Part shown: piece by piece, positions 1 to 11,759 of the stretch
Layout of the letters: every line of letters begins with the position of its first letter
How positions within the stretch are numbered: position 1 is the stretch's first letter
Assembly (NCBI GenBank): GCA_019055375.1
Contig: JAHQIW010000349.1
Location: 1-64,000, forward strand
Reading direction: 5' to 3'
Length of the DNA stretch: 64,000 nucleotides
Source of the DNA: Parelaphostrongylus tenuis
Taxonomy: Eukaryota > Nematoda > Chromadorea > Rhabditida > Metastrongylidae
Program-made: the position numbers and the translations under genes
Notes under the pieces: generated by a model
What the model saw: only the letters and a program-made list of their open reading frames with translations
Told to the model about the DNA's origin: nothing
Database searches by the model: none

Positions 1-606
1 ATTTCAGCAATCATTCGTAACTTTTAACCTCGTAGATTGGAACGACGTAAATGGTTTGCGAGAAGGACTTTATGGTATACGTAATAGTCGGAAGAATATT
101 ATGTTTCGTAGATTGGCACCGGAAAAGCGCGGTGGTTCAGCGGCCATCATGCGAATCCCTCCAACATGCCGACAGAATACGGTGGATTGGTATTATAGTT
201 GCGCTGGGCGAACTTTATTTTTTTTAACTGCCACAGCACACTAAAAGACCGTTCTCAAAACCAAATAGATTATTGGAATTGACGAGATTCAAGCTATCAT
301 ATGATTGTTAGAAGTGTAAAGAAAAGCTTTGTTTAGCGAAAAATGTTTGAACGAAAAAAAAAAATCAAAATACGTTTATATCCTCTTGTGACGAGCAGTT
401 TATGTGACAAATCATCTATGTGTCGACCGTAGAGTATTGGGCATTTGTTGAATGAGAATTGAGGACAATTGAGTGCTGAAATTGGATACCGAAGATTTCT
501 TACATTTTTAGCGCTATTCGCAGGTTATGATGTCTTCAACAAATCTAAGAAAATTGAGCAGTGAACGAAAATTCGACTCAAGACGAGAATTGAGAGCGCA
601 CCAGCT

Positions 607-969
607 ATGAGTGGAATAAGAGATTTAAGCCATCGAATTACCACTTGTGTGTCAGAAACTACCGGAAAAACAACTCTTCCACGTGCGCTGCAACTGGGAC
701 CGGATAACGGAATGAATCGAAAAACTTATTCGCACAGTCAATTAGTCGAAAAAGACAAATCAAAGTCGAACGGGTCTCCTGAAGAATGTGCCGCTACAAT
801 CCTTACCGGTTATTCTCAGATTGCATACACACTCCTGAGGCCAACACCAAGCAATTACCAATTTAACCTCTTCAGTTCGATTGACGACTGCTCAGCGATT
901 CAGTTACTTGATAACCGCTCCGTTAATTTATATAGGTGCCAAATGAGCCCTGAAATCAAAGTAACTTGA
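607..969 (+). CDS. Unassigned ORF, 120 codons
   Basis: ATG-initiated open frame with balanced amino-acid composition but no motif, signal peptide or membrane segment that I recognise. It ends in AAA/GTAACT, which could be a donor. It is longer than most chance frames nearby, but I cannot link it in phase to another exon. It may be an exon of a gene running off the left edge, or chance. Confidence 0.18.
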   Translation: MSGIRDLSHRITTCVSETTGKTTLPRALQLGPDNGMNRKTYSHSQLVEKDKSKSNGSPEECAATILTGYSQIAYTLLRPTPSNYQFNLFSSIDDCSAIQLLDNRSVNLYRCQMSPEIKVT

Positions 970-1188
970 GGTGTCGCTGCAGATGGCTTTCTGCATCTGC
1001 GCAAGATACTACTGCTCTTATTTTTTAGAGGATCCTTCTATTTCTTTTCTTTTCACATGCATTTATTCGAGTTATAAGAGTTTACTCACCAAATTTCTTG
1101 ATTCTACTGGCTTGTTCCATGGTTCCTTTCTCACTGCTGTTTAATCGAATTCTATTCCAAATCAGGTTATAGAGAAAAAATATGTGGT

Positions 1189-1593
1189 GTGTTGGCGAAT
1201 CTTTTGATGGATTTAGCCAAACACTTGGATACTGCCTGTAACGCCACCGTTCGTCATTCAAATAGAAATACGCTACTGCAAAGTGATACAGCTCGACGGA
1301 CATTCACATGCATTTCAAGTCGACTTTCTCAAGTGCTCAACCAAAGTCTAATTCCTGACCAACACTGGAGTAATCCTAGATCTACTACGATAACACAAAG
1401 CGCCATGCCTACTGAATGCGCTACGGCCAAAATTGTACAGCTCAACGACGCCCAGGTCTTATGCTCAGAAAATCATACTTTCGGTTTTCTGGGATTGGCT
1501 ATGCATGCGGTTTTGAGAACAACTCGACAAAGAGCAGACAATAGTGCCGGTGTCCACGGGAAACATCTGCAAAAGTTTACTACAGCTGAGTGA
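1189..1593 (+). CDS. Unassigned ORF, 134 codons
   Basis: Open frame without an ATG at its start (opens at TTG), so if real it is an internal exon. The peptide is hydrophilic, with Arg and Thr runs and no recognised domain. The phase does not fit the possible donor at about 954 using the nearest acceptor (GGTTATAG at about 1171). Low confidence. Confidence 0.17.
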   Translation: MLANLLMDLAKHLDTACNATVRHSNRNTLLQSDTARRTFTCISSRLSQVLNQSLIPDQHWSNPRSTTITQSAMPTECATAKIVQLNDAQVLCSENHTFGFLGLAMHAVLRTTRQRADNSAGVHGKHLQKFTTAE

Positions 1594-4500
1594 AAGGAGC
1601 GTCCGTAACGACTCAGTGTCGCTCTTTTGCAAGGACAACGCTTGACATAATATTGCAAAGTCAACTCACTATATTCTGAGGAAACTGGGATGGACTATGG
1701 TGCCGCATCCTACCGCTCAGCCCTGATATTGCTCCATCGAATTAACTCAATCGTTCCCTGAAGCAGAAGATCTATGGGAGAAAAACTTAAGAACTATAAC
1801 CAGCTCAAAAGCGACCTCATCGACTCTGACTATTAGCCTCATTTCTCTGGGAGATAGAGATCAAATCTGTGCTCTAGTAAATATATTGCAACATCACTGA
1901 TTATTGCGGTGATCACATTGCTAAGTAGATTATTCTCCAGATAAATCACAGTTAAGAAGAACAAAATGTCTTTTTTAAGGTAAATTATGGGAAAACCCAT
2001 CACCAGGATACCGTTGACGGCGTAAAGTGACAATTTCGTCATGGAGATACTATCATGTCGAAGTTATTCGATGGTCGGCGTTCACCAAATGTCATGTAAG
2101 GAATGGAGTGGGACGACATGGAGATAGCAATCGATGGCCATTTGCTGGTCCGTTTTCTTTACTGTCACAGAGCCGTTATAATGTCACCAGTATCTCAAAC
2201 CCCTGGTCAAAAATTGCTGCACGGTCAATAAACTAGAGGAAAAACCACTGAGAGCATCACAAACTATCTATATGAAGGAGATTCTAAGATCAACAAAATT
2301 GCGATGAAAAGATGTCACCGACGCTGCCGCAGAAAACCAGGTTACCGAATGTTATGTTAGGTCACCAAATTCATTCTTCATGGCAGCACTTCGGGTCGGA
2401 GGTCGTTTGCCCTGTGATGCAGTAGATGCACAAATAAAGACAATATCCACTACTTAGACTTGAAAGTTCTTCTCGCGCGTCATCTACTACAAGGAATAAG
2501 ACAATCTTTTTGCCGCTCAGTTGTGCAAAAGTGCCGACTGTTTTTTACTACTCAGTGAAGAAGAACTGGGTTAGTTTTGTCAGCATGAGTAAATATGATT
2601 AAGAATAAAAACTTTCGAAAATAGTCTTTGCTTCCCATTTTTGAGGTTTCTTGTACATGTTGCAAGAAGAGTTGGTAAAATTTCAACAAGCTTATAAGTG
2701 TGATAATTTTTATTCGCAAGCGATTTTTTCTTAAAAATTTATCGAAATCAGTTTTGGACAGCAGTGATAAACATTTTCGGACATTCCTCCTCTTCTTCAG
2801 TTACCTTTTGTAAAATGCTTGGCAGTATAACACTCATCTAATTCCACTAAATTTCAAAATACAGTCCATTAAAATATATCAGAATTCCAAGGGTGTTATG
2901 TGAATACAAGAGTCTCAACCTCAATTAGATGATTAGGAGTTTTACATATCACTCAGTTTCCTTGGGGATACCTAAGTATAACACCATAACACTGTTACAA
3001 AAGTGATAAAATAAAAAGTTCTCGCAGATAATGTCAAAAATCATGGCCAATCTGGATTGATCCATTCACAAACTAGCAAATCTTCTTTCGACTCGTGAAT
3101 GGTGACGAGTGCTTATGTTACGCAAGGTCATTTTCCCAACAGTTTTAATTTTCGTGTAAAAGAAACCGTGATGCAGTGCGTAGTGATCCTGTACATAGGA
3201 GAGTCCATACTTTGGAAAAAAGCCCCAAATCCCGACATCGACAATGTGAGTGGCGCTATTCTTTTTGAGCTGTGGAGCTATTCATATTCAGCTCTTTCCG
3301 CTTTTCCTGTGACTACCTCTGTTTATACTTATTTTTGCATGAAATCATAGGTACTGCACATCTTTGAACAGTAGCACTTCTCCTGCGAACATACGAGAGC
3401 GGCGGCAACGGCGGTACGATGAACACCGACACACAGTACATGCTCATAGTGCTCGCCTGATACTACTCTGGTCAATTAGTCATTAATTTCCGTGTTTGGT
3501 GAGCTCTGTCACGTTTCTACATGAACTCATTTCGTCATGTCTCTCGAGATATTCGGGATATTGCATATCAGTAACGTTTCCAGTAATTGCATTAGTCACT
3601 GAGTGGATCTGCATTAATCCTGCTTCACTATACTGAAAGTCAGAATTTTTCCACATGATTCGTCTTTAGCGATCTTCTTTGTATTCCGTCAACTTATTAT
3701 GAATGATGATTCTTGTCTTCATTGAAAAAAAAACTGTACCCACTTAATGATAGCTTTTTCCTAATCGGTAAATCACTGGAGTTTTGAAGCTGTGTTCCTT
3801 TTCTTCTCCTACTTAGATTTTGTTATTAACTATTACAAATTTTTTTCTATGAGCGATTTCTAAGGTTTGACTTAGAACAAAAAAACACTAGTAGTCGAAT
3901 TCAAAATCAAAAAAAAACTCACTAGAAAACTATGAATCTGCTTGTAGTCAGCAATGCACAACTTTTTCCAAAGGCTATTGTCATTTGCACTATTGCACGG
4001 GTTCCAACAAAACTTCATTGATTCGTTCCCTCATATCCATTACCCCCAAAGGTCTCCTAAGTTTTCTTTGTGTTCGGACTGGGGCCAGCTTCAGGGTGTC
4101 TCCTTCCACCATGAATGTCGTTGAATGCTGGTTTAGTCATTTCCTTCCTGAAATAGATATGCTCGACCATTCTGACTTCAACTACAGAAAGCAAACGTTT
4201 GCTGAACCAGTCTGGTCCCTATTTGCAATCCCAGAGTGCTGAGACGCTTGGTGAGCCAGTGTCGGTGTCGAACTAAAACCGCGCTCCCCGATGATCGCTA
4301 CTAATTTTTGACACTTCAAATATCACCCTTCACGGTGCTTTTTTTCAGTGTGCGTATGCCAGTACTTCTAGGCATTCAATTCGTTCAATGCCTTCTTCTT
4401 GAGCGTCGTAGAATACTGGTTGAGCGAGTCTCCTTAAAATTTGATGATAGACTGGCTGTGGCTTTCTATAAGGAGCTGTTGTTGACTTCCGCAAAGAGTT

Positions 4501-6600
4501 GGGGGAATGGGGTGGTGCTCGGCTCCACGTGCGCCGCGACTAGCATCACAGCCATCTGGCCAAGGCGCTCCCGATCACTCTACTATGTTTTCTATTATGC
4601 ACTATACAGTTTGAAAAGTTACTAAACAGTCTTTACCTTTTTACACTAGCCATATTCTTCTAACTTTAAAAAAAACAAACAATCATGGTAATGACACCAG
4701 TGATAATAGTGTTAATAATAATAATATTCGTAATGATAACACTAATAGTCCAGTACCGCACATGCTTGTAGGAACAAAAAGATATCCGAAGATTCTATAG
4801 GTTTAGTGGTGCAAGAGAAGCCATCAAGGGCATCTATCATCAATGATTGTAATAAAGGGGTTAAGCCAATGTCATAGAAACCATGAGTCTAACATAAGTA
4901 GCTGCTGTTCTAATGCTATTATAGTTGGAAAAATAGCATATGTTGGGTGGAATACTTGAATTTTAATGCAAGAAAATCGCTTGCTGCTTTCCTCCTTTTC
5001 TTCACTAAATATAAAGAGTATAGCGATACGATCCACTGATTAGCACGACAATTACCATCATAAGGGTTCTTTTTCCGTTATCCGGAAACAAATGAAAAAA
5101 ACGACTCCTCTTGCTGGACAAGAAGTCTTCATAGGGGTGTTGGTAATTACTCGAAAGCTCAAATCTCTGCCAACTGCACTATGCGCTCCTTTTTCAAACA
5201 GCCCCTTTTATAACGCTGCAACATTTAAAACTGAATGATGTGCATTCGCCACTGCTTTTACTTTTACTTCGCTGGAAGCACTAAAGCATATAAAAGTGTT
5301 GAGAAAATCTTGTAGTATCAGAGTTATACGCTTTATGTGGAGTTTTTTCGAAGTGAAGAAAAATTTCGTGATACAATAAGAAAAATCGTACTTCACACGC
5401 AACGCTTCAGCGTACTTCGATGTCGATATCGAGGCACTGCATCAAATCTACGGCCACCAGACACCCCGACCACGAATCAACCGGTGAACATGTCTTAATT
5501 CCCTTGTTAACTACATTGGAAGAGTCTTTCCAAATAATAAGCACAACGTTGGAACGAGCGCTTAACTAATAGTCTGGAGAAAGAGCTCTGTACTGCGAGG
5601 AAAACGCGTGTATGAAGCACAAATGTTTTCTTCTGCTACAGCGTTGAAAAAGCTTTTTTCAAAAAACGGCCATACAGCGCAGTATCCAAAGACTCAAGCT
5701 TTAAGTGATTATTGATAATGCAATGGAAAGTCATTGTGCAGCGAAGGGAGTCCCTTCTTCAAACCTCTTATGATTGACGATGGCAGTGAGATAGAATTAG
5801 AAGGGTAGTGAAATATAAAAATAATTATCAGGCATAATTGAATTTGCTAGTGGTCTTGAGAAAACACTCGAAACGAAAAGTATGAAATGAAATTGTTTGT
5901 TGTTTTTTTCTCTCAGCCATCATAGAACTGAAGCAGTTCGAAGAATCGAAATACTTGGAATACAAATGGTCATTGGCTTTATCCTATGCACAAATCCATC
6001 AAGTCGCCCCACCACTCCAGTAGTTGGCACTCTAGCACTGAATTTAACTGGGAAAATGGAATCACTGATCTATTGATTTATAGCCCACAATGAGTCATTT
6101 TATAGGGTAGATGTGCGTTCATTCACCTCTAACAATCTTTGATTAAAGCAAATGCGCGACACACAGCATTGGTATTGATCAATATAGAGCGCTTCGTCCT
6201 TTAAACTTTTATTCATACATGATGAAAGTGTTTTCCGCGTTGCATGTGTATTTTTTATGATCGAGAAAATCCCAGAAATCAATATATACCTAGAATTATT
6301 GAGTGATATGCATAACAGTCGACATCAGGCGGATTTCACCTATACCGAGGGCGCATGCACCACCACTGCTCCCTATTTCCTACCACCCTATCTTCGATGT
6401 ATCCTATTGCTGCTGTCAGCAACCAATCTTTAACGAGTTTGGTCGTGTAGGCACATATAGGCATCAAGTTCCGTTTTTTGAGAGCAATTCGAAATGTTTG
6501 ATCTAAATGAATTTTTTTACTCTTACAATTTTTTGATTTTTTCTGTTATCTCCGACCAAATCCGTTAGACAGTGGCTGCTGATGGCTACTTTAGCATACA
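1594..6600. other. Intergenic, no gene recognised
   Basis: AT-rich sequence with only short frames. A CGTCGTAGAATACTGG-like stretch at 4404-4425 resembles one at 8460-8485, suggesting a decayed dispersed repeat. I see no tRNA, promoter or exon chain. Confidence 0.5.
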
Positions 6601-6631
6601 TCGAAGAATAGGTAGTAGCAGAGCGGTGGCA

Positions 6632-6705
6632 TCGGTGGTGTAGTGGAAGCACGAGACCCCGTTATGGGTGAAATGCGGGGTGAACTCCCGCCTAATTTCG
6701 AGATG
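6632..6705 (+). repeat. tRNA-derived repeat, family 2 (tRNA-Gly-like 5' half)
   Basis: GCATCGGTGGTGTAGTGGAA closely matches the 5' end of a eukaryotic tRNA-Gly (box A region). It is followed by GGGTGAAATGCGGGGTGAAC in the box B position, the same core as the copies near 14,400 and 14,690. It does not fold as a complete tRNA, so it is a tRNA-derived retroposon fragment rather than a gene. Confidence 0.5.
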
Positions 6706-6829
6706 TTTTGCATACCGCTCAATAATCCCTGGGTATATATTCATAACATCATGCCACTACTAAAAAGCAGTGAAAATAGAAAATTCATCTAGATTTTACT
6801 TATTTGGATATTTGGACGGCCTGTGTTCA

Positions 6830-8060
6830 CTGATAGTGCGGGGCCCAACATAGTTTCCATTGTGTCTCGCTCACGCAACGACCGTCCAGGGTGGTGATTT
6901 CTTCGAGCGTAGTGACGTACGCGTAGCCCATTCCGTGAGTTCAAACTCGTTGCCATTTGCGGATTCAATGGTTAACCACAAACATGTCCGCCCATGATTT
7001 GGGATGATCTTCCAAGAAGGCGCTTATATTCTCTTCGAATACCACTCCACTGTTCTTTTCGTCCATCTGTCATCTACTTAGCAATCATCTTTGAATTATT
7101 CATGTGGTCTGTTTTGAGCACTTATACAGTGTAGTACAAGTGTTTCGGAATTGCAGCCTTGTCAGCTGCACAGTGCCTTTCGTCTGAGCTAATCCCTTTC
7201 GAGGGAGAACCCCTTTAGATATAGGAATCGCAGGCGTACTCTTTACAGACACGAACATCTGAAAGGGTACGTTTGCGATTCCTATGTTTAAAGAGGTTCT
7301 CCCCAAAAGGGATTAGCTCGGACGAAAGGCACTGTGCAACTGCCGGGGCCGCAATCCCGAATCACGTGCACCACATTGTATGAGTGCTCATTATAGACCA
7401 CATACATGGCTCAAAGAGAATTATCAGGTATATTGAATTTAAGCCTGGTCCTGAGAAAAGACTTGGAGCAAAATGTATGATATTTCACATATATGTCATA
7501 GCCTCTTCTTATCATATAACAACCCATCTGTGTTTGGTTGTCGACGCATTAACTTGTGAATCATGAAGATGAGAAGTTTTCGAAGATCGAAGCTGGCTAG
7601 GCAAACTGGCTCGAAATCGTGCGTGCCTGTTGACTTTAACAAGACTATGCTTAAGCGCCCTGTAAATGGTACGTAGATTTCCTAACGTGATTGTAGTATC
7701 AGTCCAGGTCTGTGTTGCATATCAGAGCGCTGGGAGGATTGTCGAATCAAAAAGATGAGCGCGCAGTTTTGGGTCCATTAGTTGGCCAGTGGCTTTTTCA
7801 GAGACCCGAATGCGGCTCACACTGCTCTCTTTCTTCTCTCTAGTTCTGCCTTTATGTTCTTCTCCATGCTCATTGAACGTCAGATGGACGTAAAGGTGGT
7901 TTCCTTAATCAAGAGTCATACAAGTCGATTTGCTCACCTTAGCACCACGGATTCTCCATCAACTGTGTCTTCGCCCTGTTTATGCCTAACTCAGTCTGTT
8001 TTCGCGCTCCGTTGAGTTCACTGAGCATTTTCTCTGCCTAACTGGTACTTTTCGAAAAGG
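6830..8060 (-). mobile_element. RTE-2 LINE fragment (3' part), interrupted by a MITE
   Basis: About 6960-7085 and 7490-8015 align in order with 51990-52570 (shared blocks include the CTTCCAA..GGCGCTT..TCTCTT, CGTCCATCTGTCAT, CCATCTGTG..T and GCGCCCTGT/GCGCCTTGTGAG stretches). The second copy continues into a recognisable minus-strand reverse transcriptase, so this is the 3' end of the same LINE lineage. Frames are broken throughout and the outer limits are approximate. Confidence 0.6.
7098..7410. mobile_element. Palindromic MITE inserted in the RTE-2 copy
   Basis: The two halves are inverted copies over almost their whole length: ATGTGGTCTGTTTTGAGCAC against TGCTCATTATAGACCACAT, and CAGTGCCTTTCGTC..AGCTAATCCC against GGGATTAGCTCGGACGAAAG. 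A roughly 50-base loop lies in the centre. It splits the RTE-2 alignment, so it inserted later. No coding capacity. Confidence 0.7.
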
Positions 8061-8724
8061 TGACGATGTCCAGATTTTAGAAATCGCAAAAAGTCAAAAT
8101 TTGCTCGAGTACTCTTTCTTTTTTTAGAACTCCAAAATGGCTATACCAAGGCGCTTCAAGATCATTATCGCAGCACGGATGGTTTTCCGACCTATCCCAT
8201 TTAAATGAGCAGGCACCTTGCGATTGAGTATTATCCTGCTGGTGGCAGTTTTTGCCTTTAGTGCATCTTTATTTAAGCTTCAGCAATGAAATCGTGGACC
8301 TCCTCGTTTTGGCCGAATCTGGTGGGAAGCGAAAGATTCACTTTGATTCATATTTTTACGCTTGGGATCATACTCTTTACCGTGAAAATGCAAAAACATT
8401 TGAAATGACAATCAATACAAAGTGAAAAGTCGTTTTTTCTCAGTATTTCATCTTCTTCACGAACGTCGTGCGATACTGGTCGAGCGGATCTCACTGTGAT
8501 TTGAGGATAGCCAACCTAAGGAGTTCCGTAGGGGTTTCGCCGATTGTTAGTATACAAATAAGACTTTTTTTACTGTAGTGACAATGAAAATGAAATGATT
8601 AATTTTTTTTCATTTGTAAATGCGTCAAAAACGCTATTTATTCATATGTTTTTTATACATGAAATATTTTATATAATGATTTTTGAAGATTTTCTACGCG
8701 AAAAACAAATTTGTTAATTGCTAA

Positions 8725-8985
8725 TTTTAGTCTGGTAATCTTAAGTGGTGATCTGAAGGTGTAATGTCGCTAGAGTAAAGCGAGTTAAGTATAACCTCCT
8801 AGAACCTCCCACCTCAACTCCTTTGTGACGCTTTCGATCTGTTTTCCAACATTAAGTCGAGCTTTCTCATGCAGCAAAATTACAAAATTTATGCCGTTTT
8901 GGTTCTTTAACATAATTTTTGGAATTGAATTGCATAGCTTTGGTAACGTTAAATAGGAGCGTATAACAAATAGCATTTTCAACGC
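8725..8985 (-). pseudogene. Mariner transposase fragment (C-terminal catalytic region)
   Basis: Minus-strand frame reads INFVILLHEKARLNVGK and LRWEVLGG, matching the mariner block ILLHDNARPHVA..LGWEVLPH. After a frame change at about 8780 it reads YSSDITPSDHHL, the YSPDLAPSDYHLF motif carrying the third catalytic Asp. The second catalytic Asp of LLHD is Glu. No intact frame or terminal repeats were found, so this is a dead remnant. Confidence 0.72.
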
Positions 8986-8989
8986 ACTT

Positions 8990-10370
8990 TAGAACAAAAA
9001 GAATCTGCATATCTTAATTTTCGCTGTTATTACTGCAAAAAAAAAACAGTGAGTCATATTTGTACATCTATTACTAACCGAGGAGTAATGAAAAAATAAA
9101 CTCTTTGTCAAGCATTACTAAACATTCGGCCACAGCCCCTCTTATGACACCTGTAAATGTACTATACATGGAACTACCCTTGTTGTTCTCTTCACTTGGT
9201 TACATGCAGTCAAGTTGGTGCTGAAGTGATCCACTGATCGTTGTTTTGAAGAAAGCGGCGCGGCACCAATACGTTAGACAGTAAAGGATTCATAACGAAT
9301 TTGCACGATAATATCAGAAACTAATCGATAAAGAGATGAAAATCCTAGCATTGTTTGATGACTGAGGGTTTCCTTTTACATTCTATTAAGTTCGGTACTG
9401 ATTTTTCAACTCGGATGTGTAGAGGCTTTGACTTGGGATTGGATCAACGAGCGATCTTGTGTGCATCTGCACCTGTAAGAACTGTGCTACACACAATTCA
9501 GCATATCGATAGATTGAGGCGTTGATTATCCGTGTCAAAATCATGTGAGATGGTTATCAAACTTCTTTTCTTTTACTTCTATTATTTCTCTGCTTTTCAA
9601 ACTTGGAACTATATAACATCGGTGTTTAGTTTACAATAGTATTCTTTTATAGCTTGTCTGGGCCGGGAATTGCAAATAAACAGAACTAAGCTTTCAAAAA
9701 GAAAAACAACGGCGAAAGATTTTCACCGACTTCGAAACACCGTCTAAAAAACTTTTTCGTCTTGTCGCAAGAGTTTACTTTCGCCGATCAACCAGCTTGT
9801 AATGAAAAAAGAATGAAAAATGTCCACAATTAGCGATACACACTAGGGGTTGGATCCTATATTGTAATTTCCTTCAGCACTTTGCTTCTTATGTACTTCT
9901 GCTATGAATAGAGCTGTTAATGACGTCGTAGCATTATGAATAATTTCTGTGGCGTTAGTTAATAATGGCAATGATGGCTATTTCACCAAGCGGTAACTAG
10001 TCCTCGCTTATTTCTATTTACACAATCAGTTTTTGTTTAATAACAATCAAATCGCATGATTTACTTGTGTGCGCAGTAGATCATAGTTTTTCTCAGTAAG
10101 TATTCGCATAAAAGCCAGAGAAAAGTGAAAGTTGTATGAAATGTGCGAGGTTCTTCTTTGATAGACTTCAACGATGATATAACAAATAAGTAGTCAATAC
10201 ATGAAAGTATAAAAGACAAAGCAACCAGCATTACCCATGTCTTAAAGGACTCACCTTATGACCTATTCATAGCATCATAGAAGTGTATGGATGATTACCT
10301 GGCCCAATCAATAACTTGCGATTTCCTGTATGGTCAAGTCAAAATTTTTACTCTCATAGAGAAGCGTGGT
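8990..10370. other. Intergenic, nothing recognised
   Basis: AT-rich; only short open frames in both strands and no repeat that I can pair elsewhere in the window. Confidence 0.5.
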
Positions 10371-10515
10371 AGTAAAATGTCAATCCGGTAGGGGTAGAGT
10401 AGAGCACTTGCTGACGGTTGGGACGTTGGATTGAACCAGCAACTTTGTTAGTATACACTGCACAGCACGTTACTAAAAACGCTTACATTCAAACCACAGC
10501 ACATTAGCTTTTCTG

Positions 10516-11022
10516 ATGGGTCTTAACATTTCACGTTTCTATCTTACCCTTTCGTTTCCCTTAATCAACTTCTTCAGCCGTGAGCATAGTTCAAGTTTGA
10601 AATGGTGGATAGCTCTACCTCTAATAAAAGAACGTATGCATACTCATTTGAGAATTCATGGTATTCGCCTTCATATCACCGCTTTTTTGCTCAAACTTGA
10701 TGATTGCAGCCGTGATTTTTATTCCTTCCCTGAGTTATCACCATGCGATATATTAACGAGTTTCCCTATAGATTATGAGTTGTTGATGGTCATCGTGATC
10801 TTTCAGGAGCTTATGACCTTGTGCCGGAGGCGCAAATGTCCATTCGGCATATGGCTCGACGGCCATTTGGGATCATTTTTAATTAAGCGATCAATAATAA
10901 GTGTTTACTGCATTAATGAAGTGGTGACTTCCAGCTCAGTCAGTTCAGTCTCAGATAACTGGAGACACGACAAAGGAAAGGGCTTTTTAATAAAAATTGG
11001 AAGTTTCACCAAAAAAAAGTAG
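10516..11022 (+). CDS. Unassigned ORF, 168 codons (the longest in-window frame outside low-complexity sequence)
   Basis: ATG-initiated. The peptide starts MGLNISRFYLTLSFPLINF (weakly signal-like), has a hydrophobic YELLMVIVIF stretch around residue 93, and ends Lys-rich. I recognise no family. A frame of this length could arise by chance in 64 kb of AT-rich DNA, and no obvious promoter, splice partners or polyadenylation signal support it. Possibly a decayed gene or a novel short gene. Confidence 0.22.
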   Translation: MGLNISRFYLTLSFPLINFFSREHSSSLKWWIALPLIKERMHTHLRIHGIRLHITAFLLKLDDCSRDFYSFPELSPCDILTSFPIDYELLMVIVIFQELMTLCRRRKCPFGIWLDGHLGSFLIKRSIISVYCINEVVTSSSVSSVSDNWRHDKGKGFLIKIGSFTKKK

Positions 11023-11375
11023 CAGAGGCAAATTTTGAAAAATGAAATATCAGACACTTTTGAGGATTTATTCTTTCTCTGTCCCCACAGCACAGCTTTG
11101 TGCCCTGATTTTGACTGCTTAATAAGCAAGTACACTTCTTCCTGATGATATAGAATGCCCAGTAGGGCAAGTTCACATAATACAGAGTGAATTGGATGCC
11201 ATCTTTTGGTCAGAATATCAATAAGAGCTGTGGAGGGCGGGGTTTGATATCGCCGTTCGCTTAACTTCGTCTCCTTGGTTCAATTTAGAAAGCTTACCAC
11301 TTACTTGAAATACCTTAGGTAGTTTGCTAAGCTGTTTCTGTAGTCACCACAAGATCATCACTGCAAGTAGTAAGT

Positions 11376-11690
11376 TGTATAAAAAGTTGGTGACACTTTA
11401 GTTTTTTAATATGATTGATTTTATTATCGTTCAATTGCGCATTTTCTTGTGAACATTTTTGTATACAACACGCTTTGAAATCGAGCTGCCTTGGGAATGA
11501 ATTCGCCTGCTACTCGTGCACGAATGGCGCTTAGAATGACGCGAGATTAATAAAGCTTGGGGTGAAACAGCTCTATCTTGCAGCAAGTATAGAGAAGCTG
11601 TGGACCAAAATGTTCACAGGAAATTGGATAAGTTAAATGGCACGAAGGTTTTATACAACTACTCAACTTAATTTTAGCACTATACTGATC
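11376..11690. mobile_element. Hairpin (mariner-type) MITE, copy 1
   Basis: Contains GTATACAACACGCTTTGAAA, ACTCGTGCACGAATGGC and GCAAGTATAGAGAAGCTG, shared with the elements at 31,070-31,640 and 36,620-37,390. The last block is inverted relative to the first, as in a fold-back element. Shorter than the other copies, with no coding frame. Confidence 0.55.
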
Positions 11691-11717
11691 GCTCTTTAGA
11701 TTCAGCCCAAAATGCCA

Positions 11718-11758
11718 CCATATATATACATATATGTATATATATATATATATATATT
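11718..11758. repeat. (TA)n microsatellite
   Basis: Imperfect ATATATAC/TA tract of about 40 bases; simple repeat. Confidence 0.85.
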
Positions 11759-11759
11759 G

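Noticed and set aside
6632..6705. Functional tRNA-Gly gene
   Set aside because: Only the 5' half matches; anticodon and acceptor arms do not pair, and related cores occur elsewhere as repeats.
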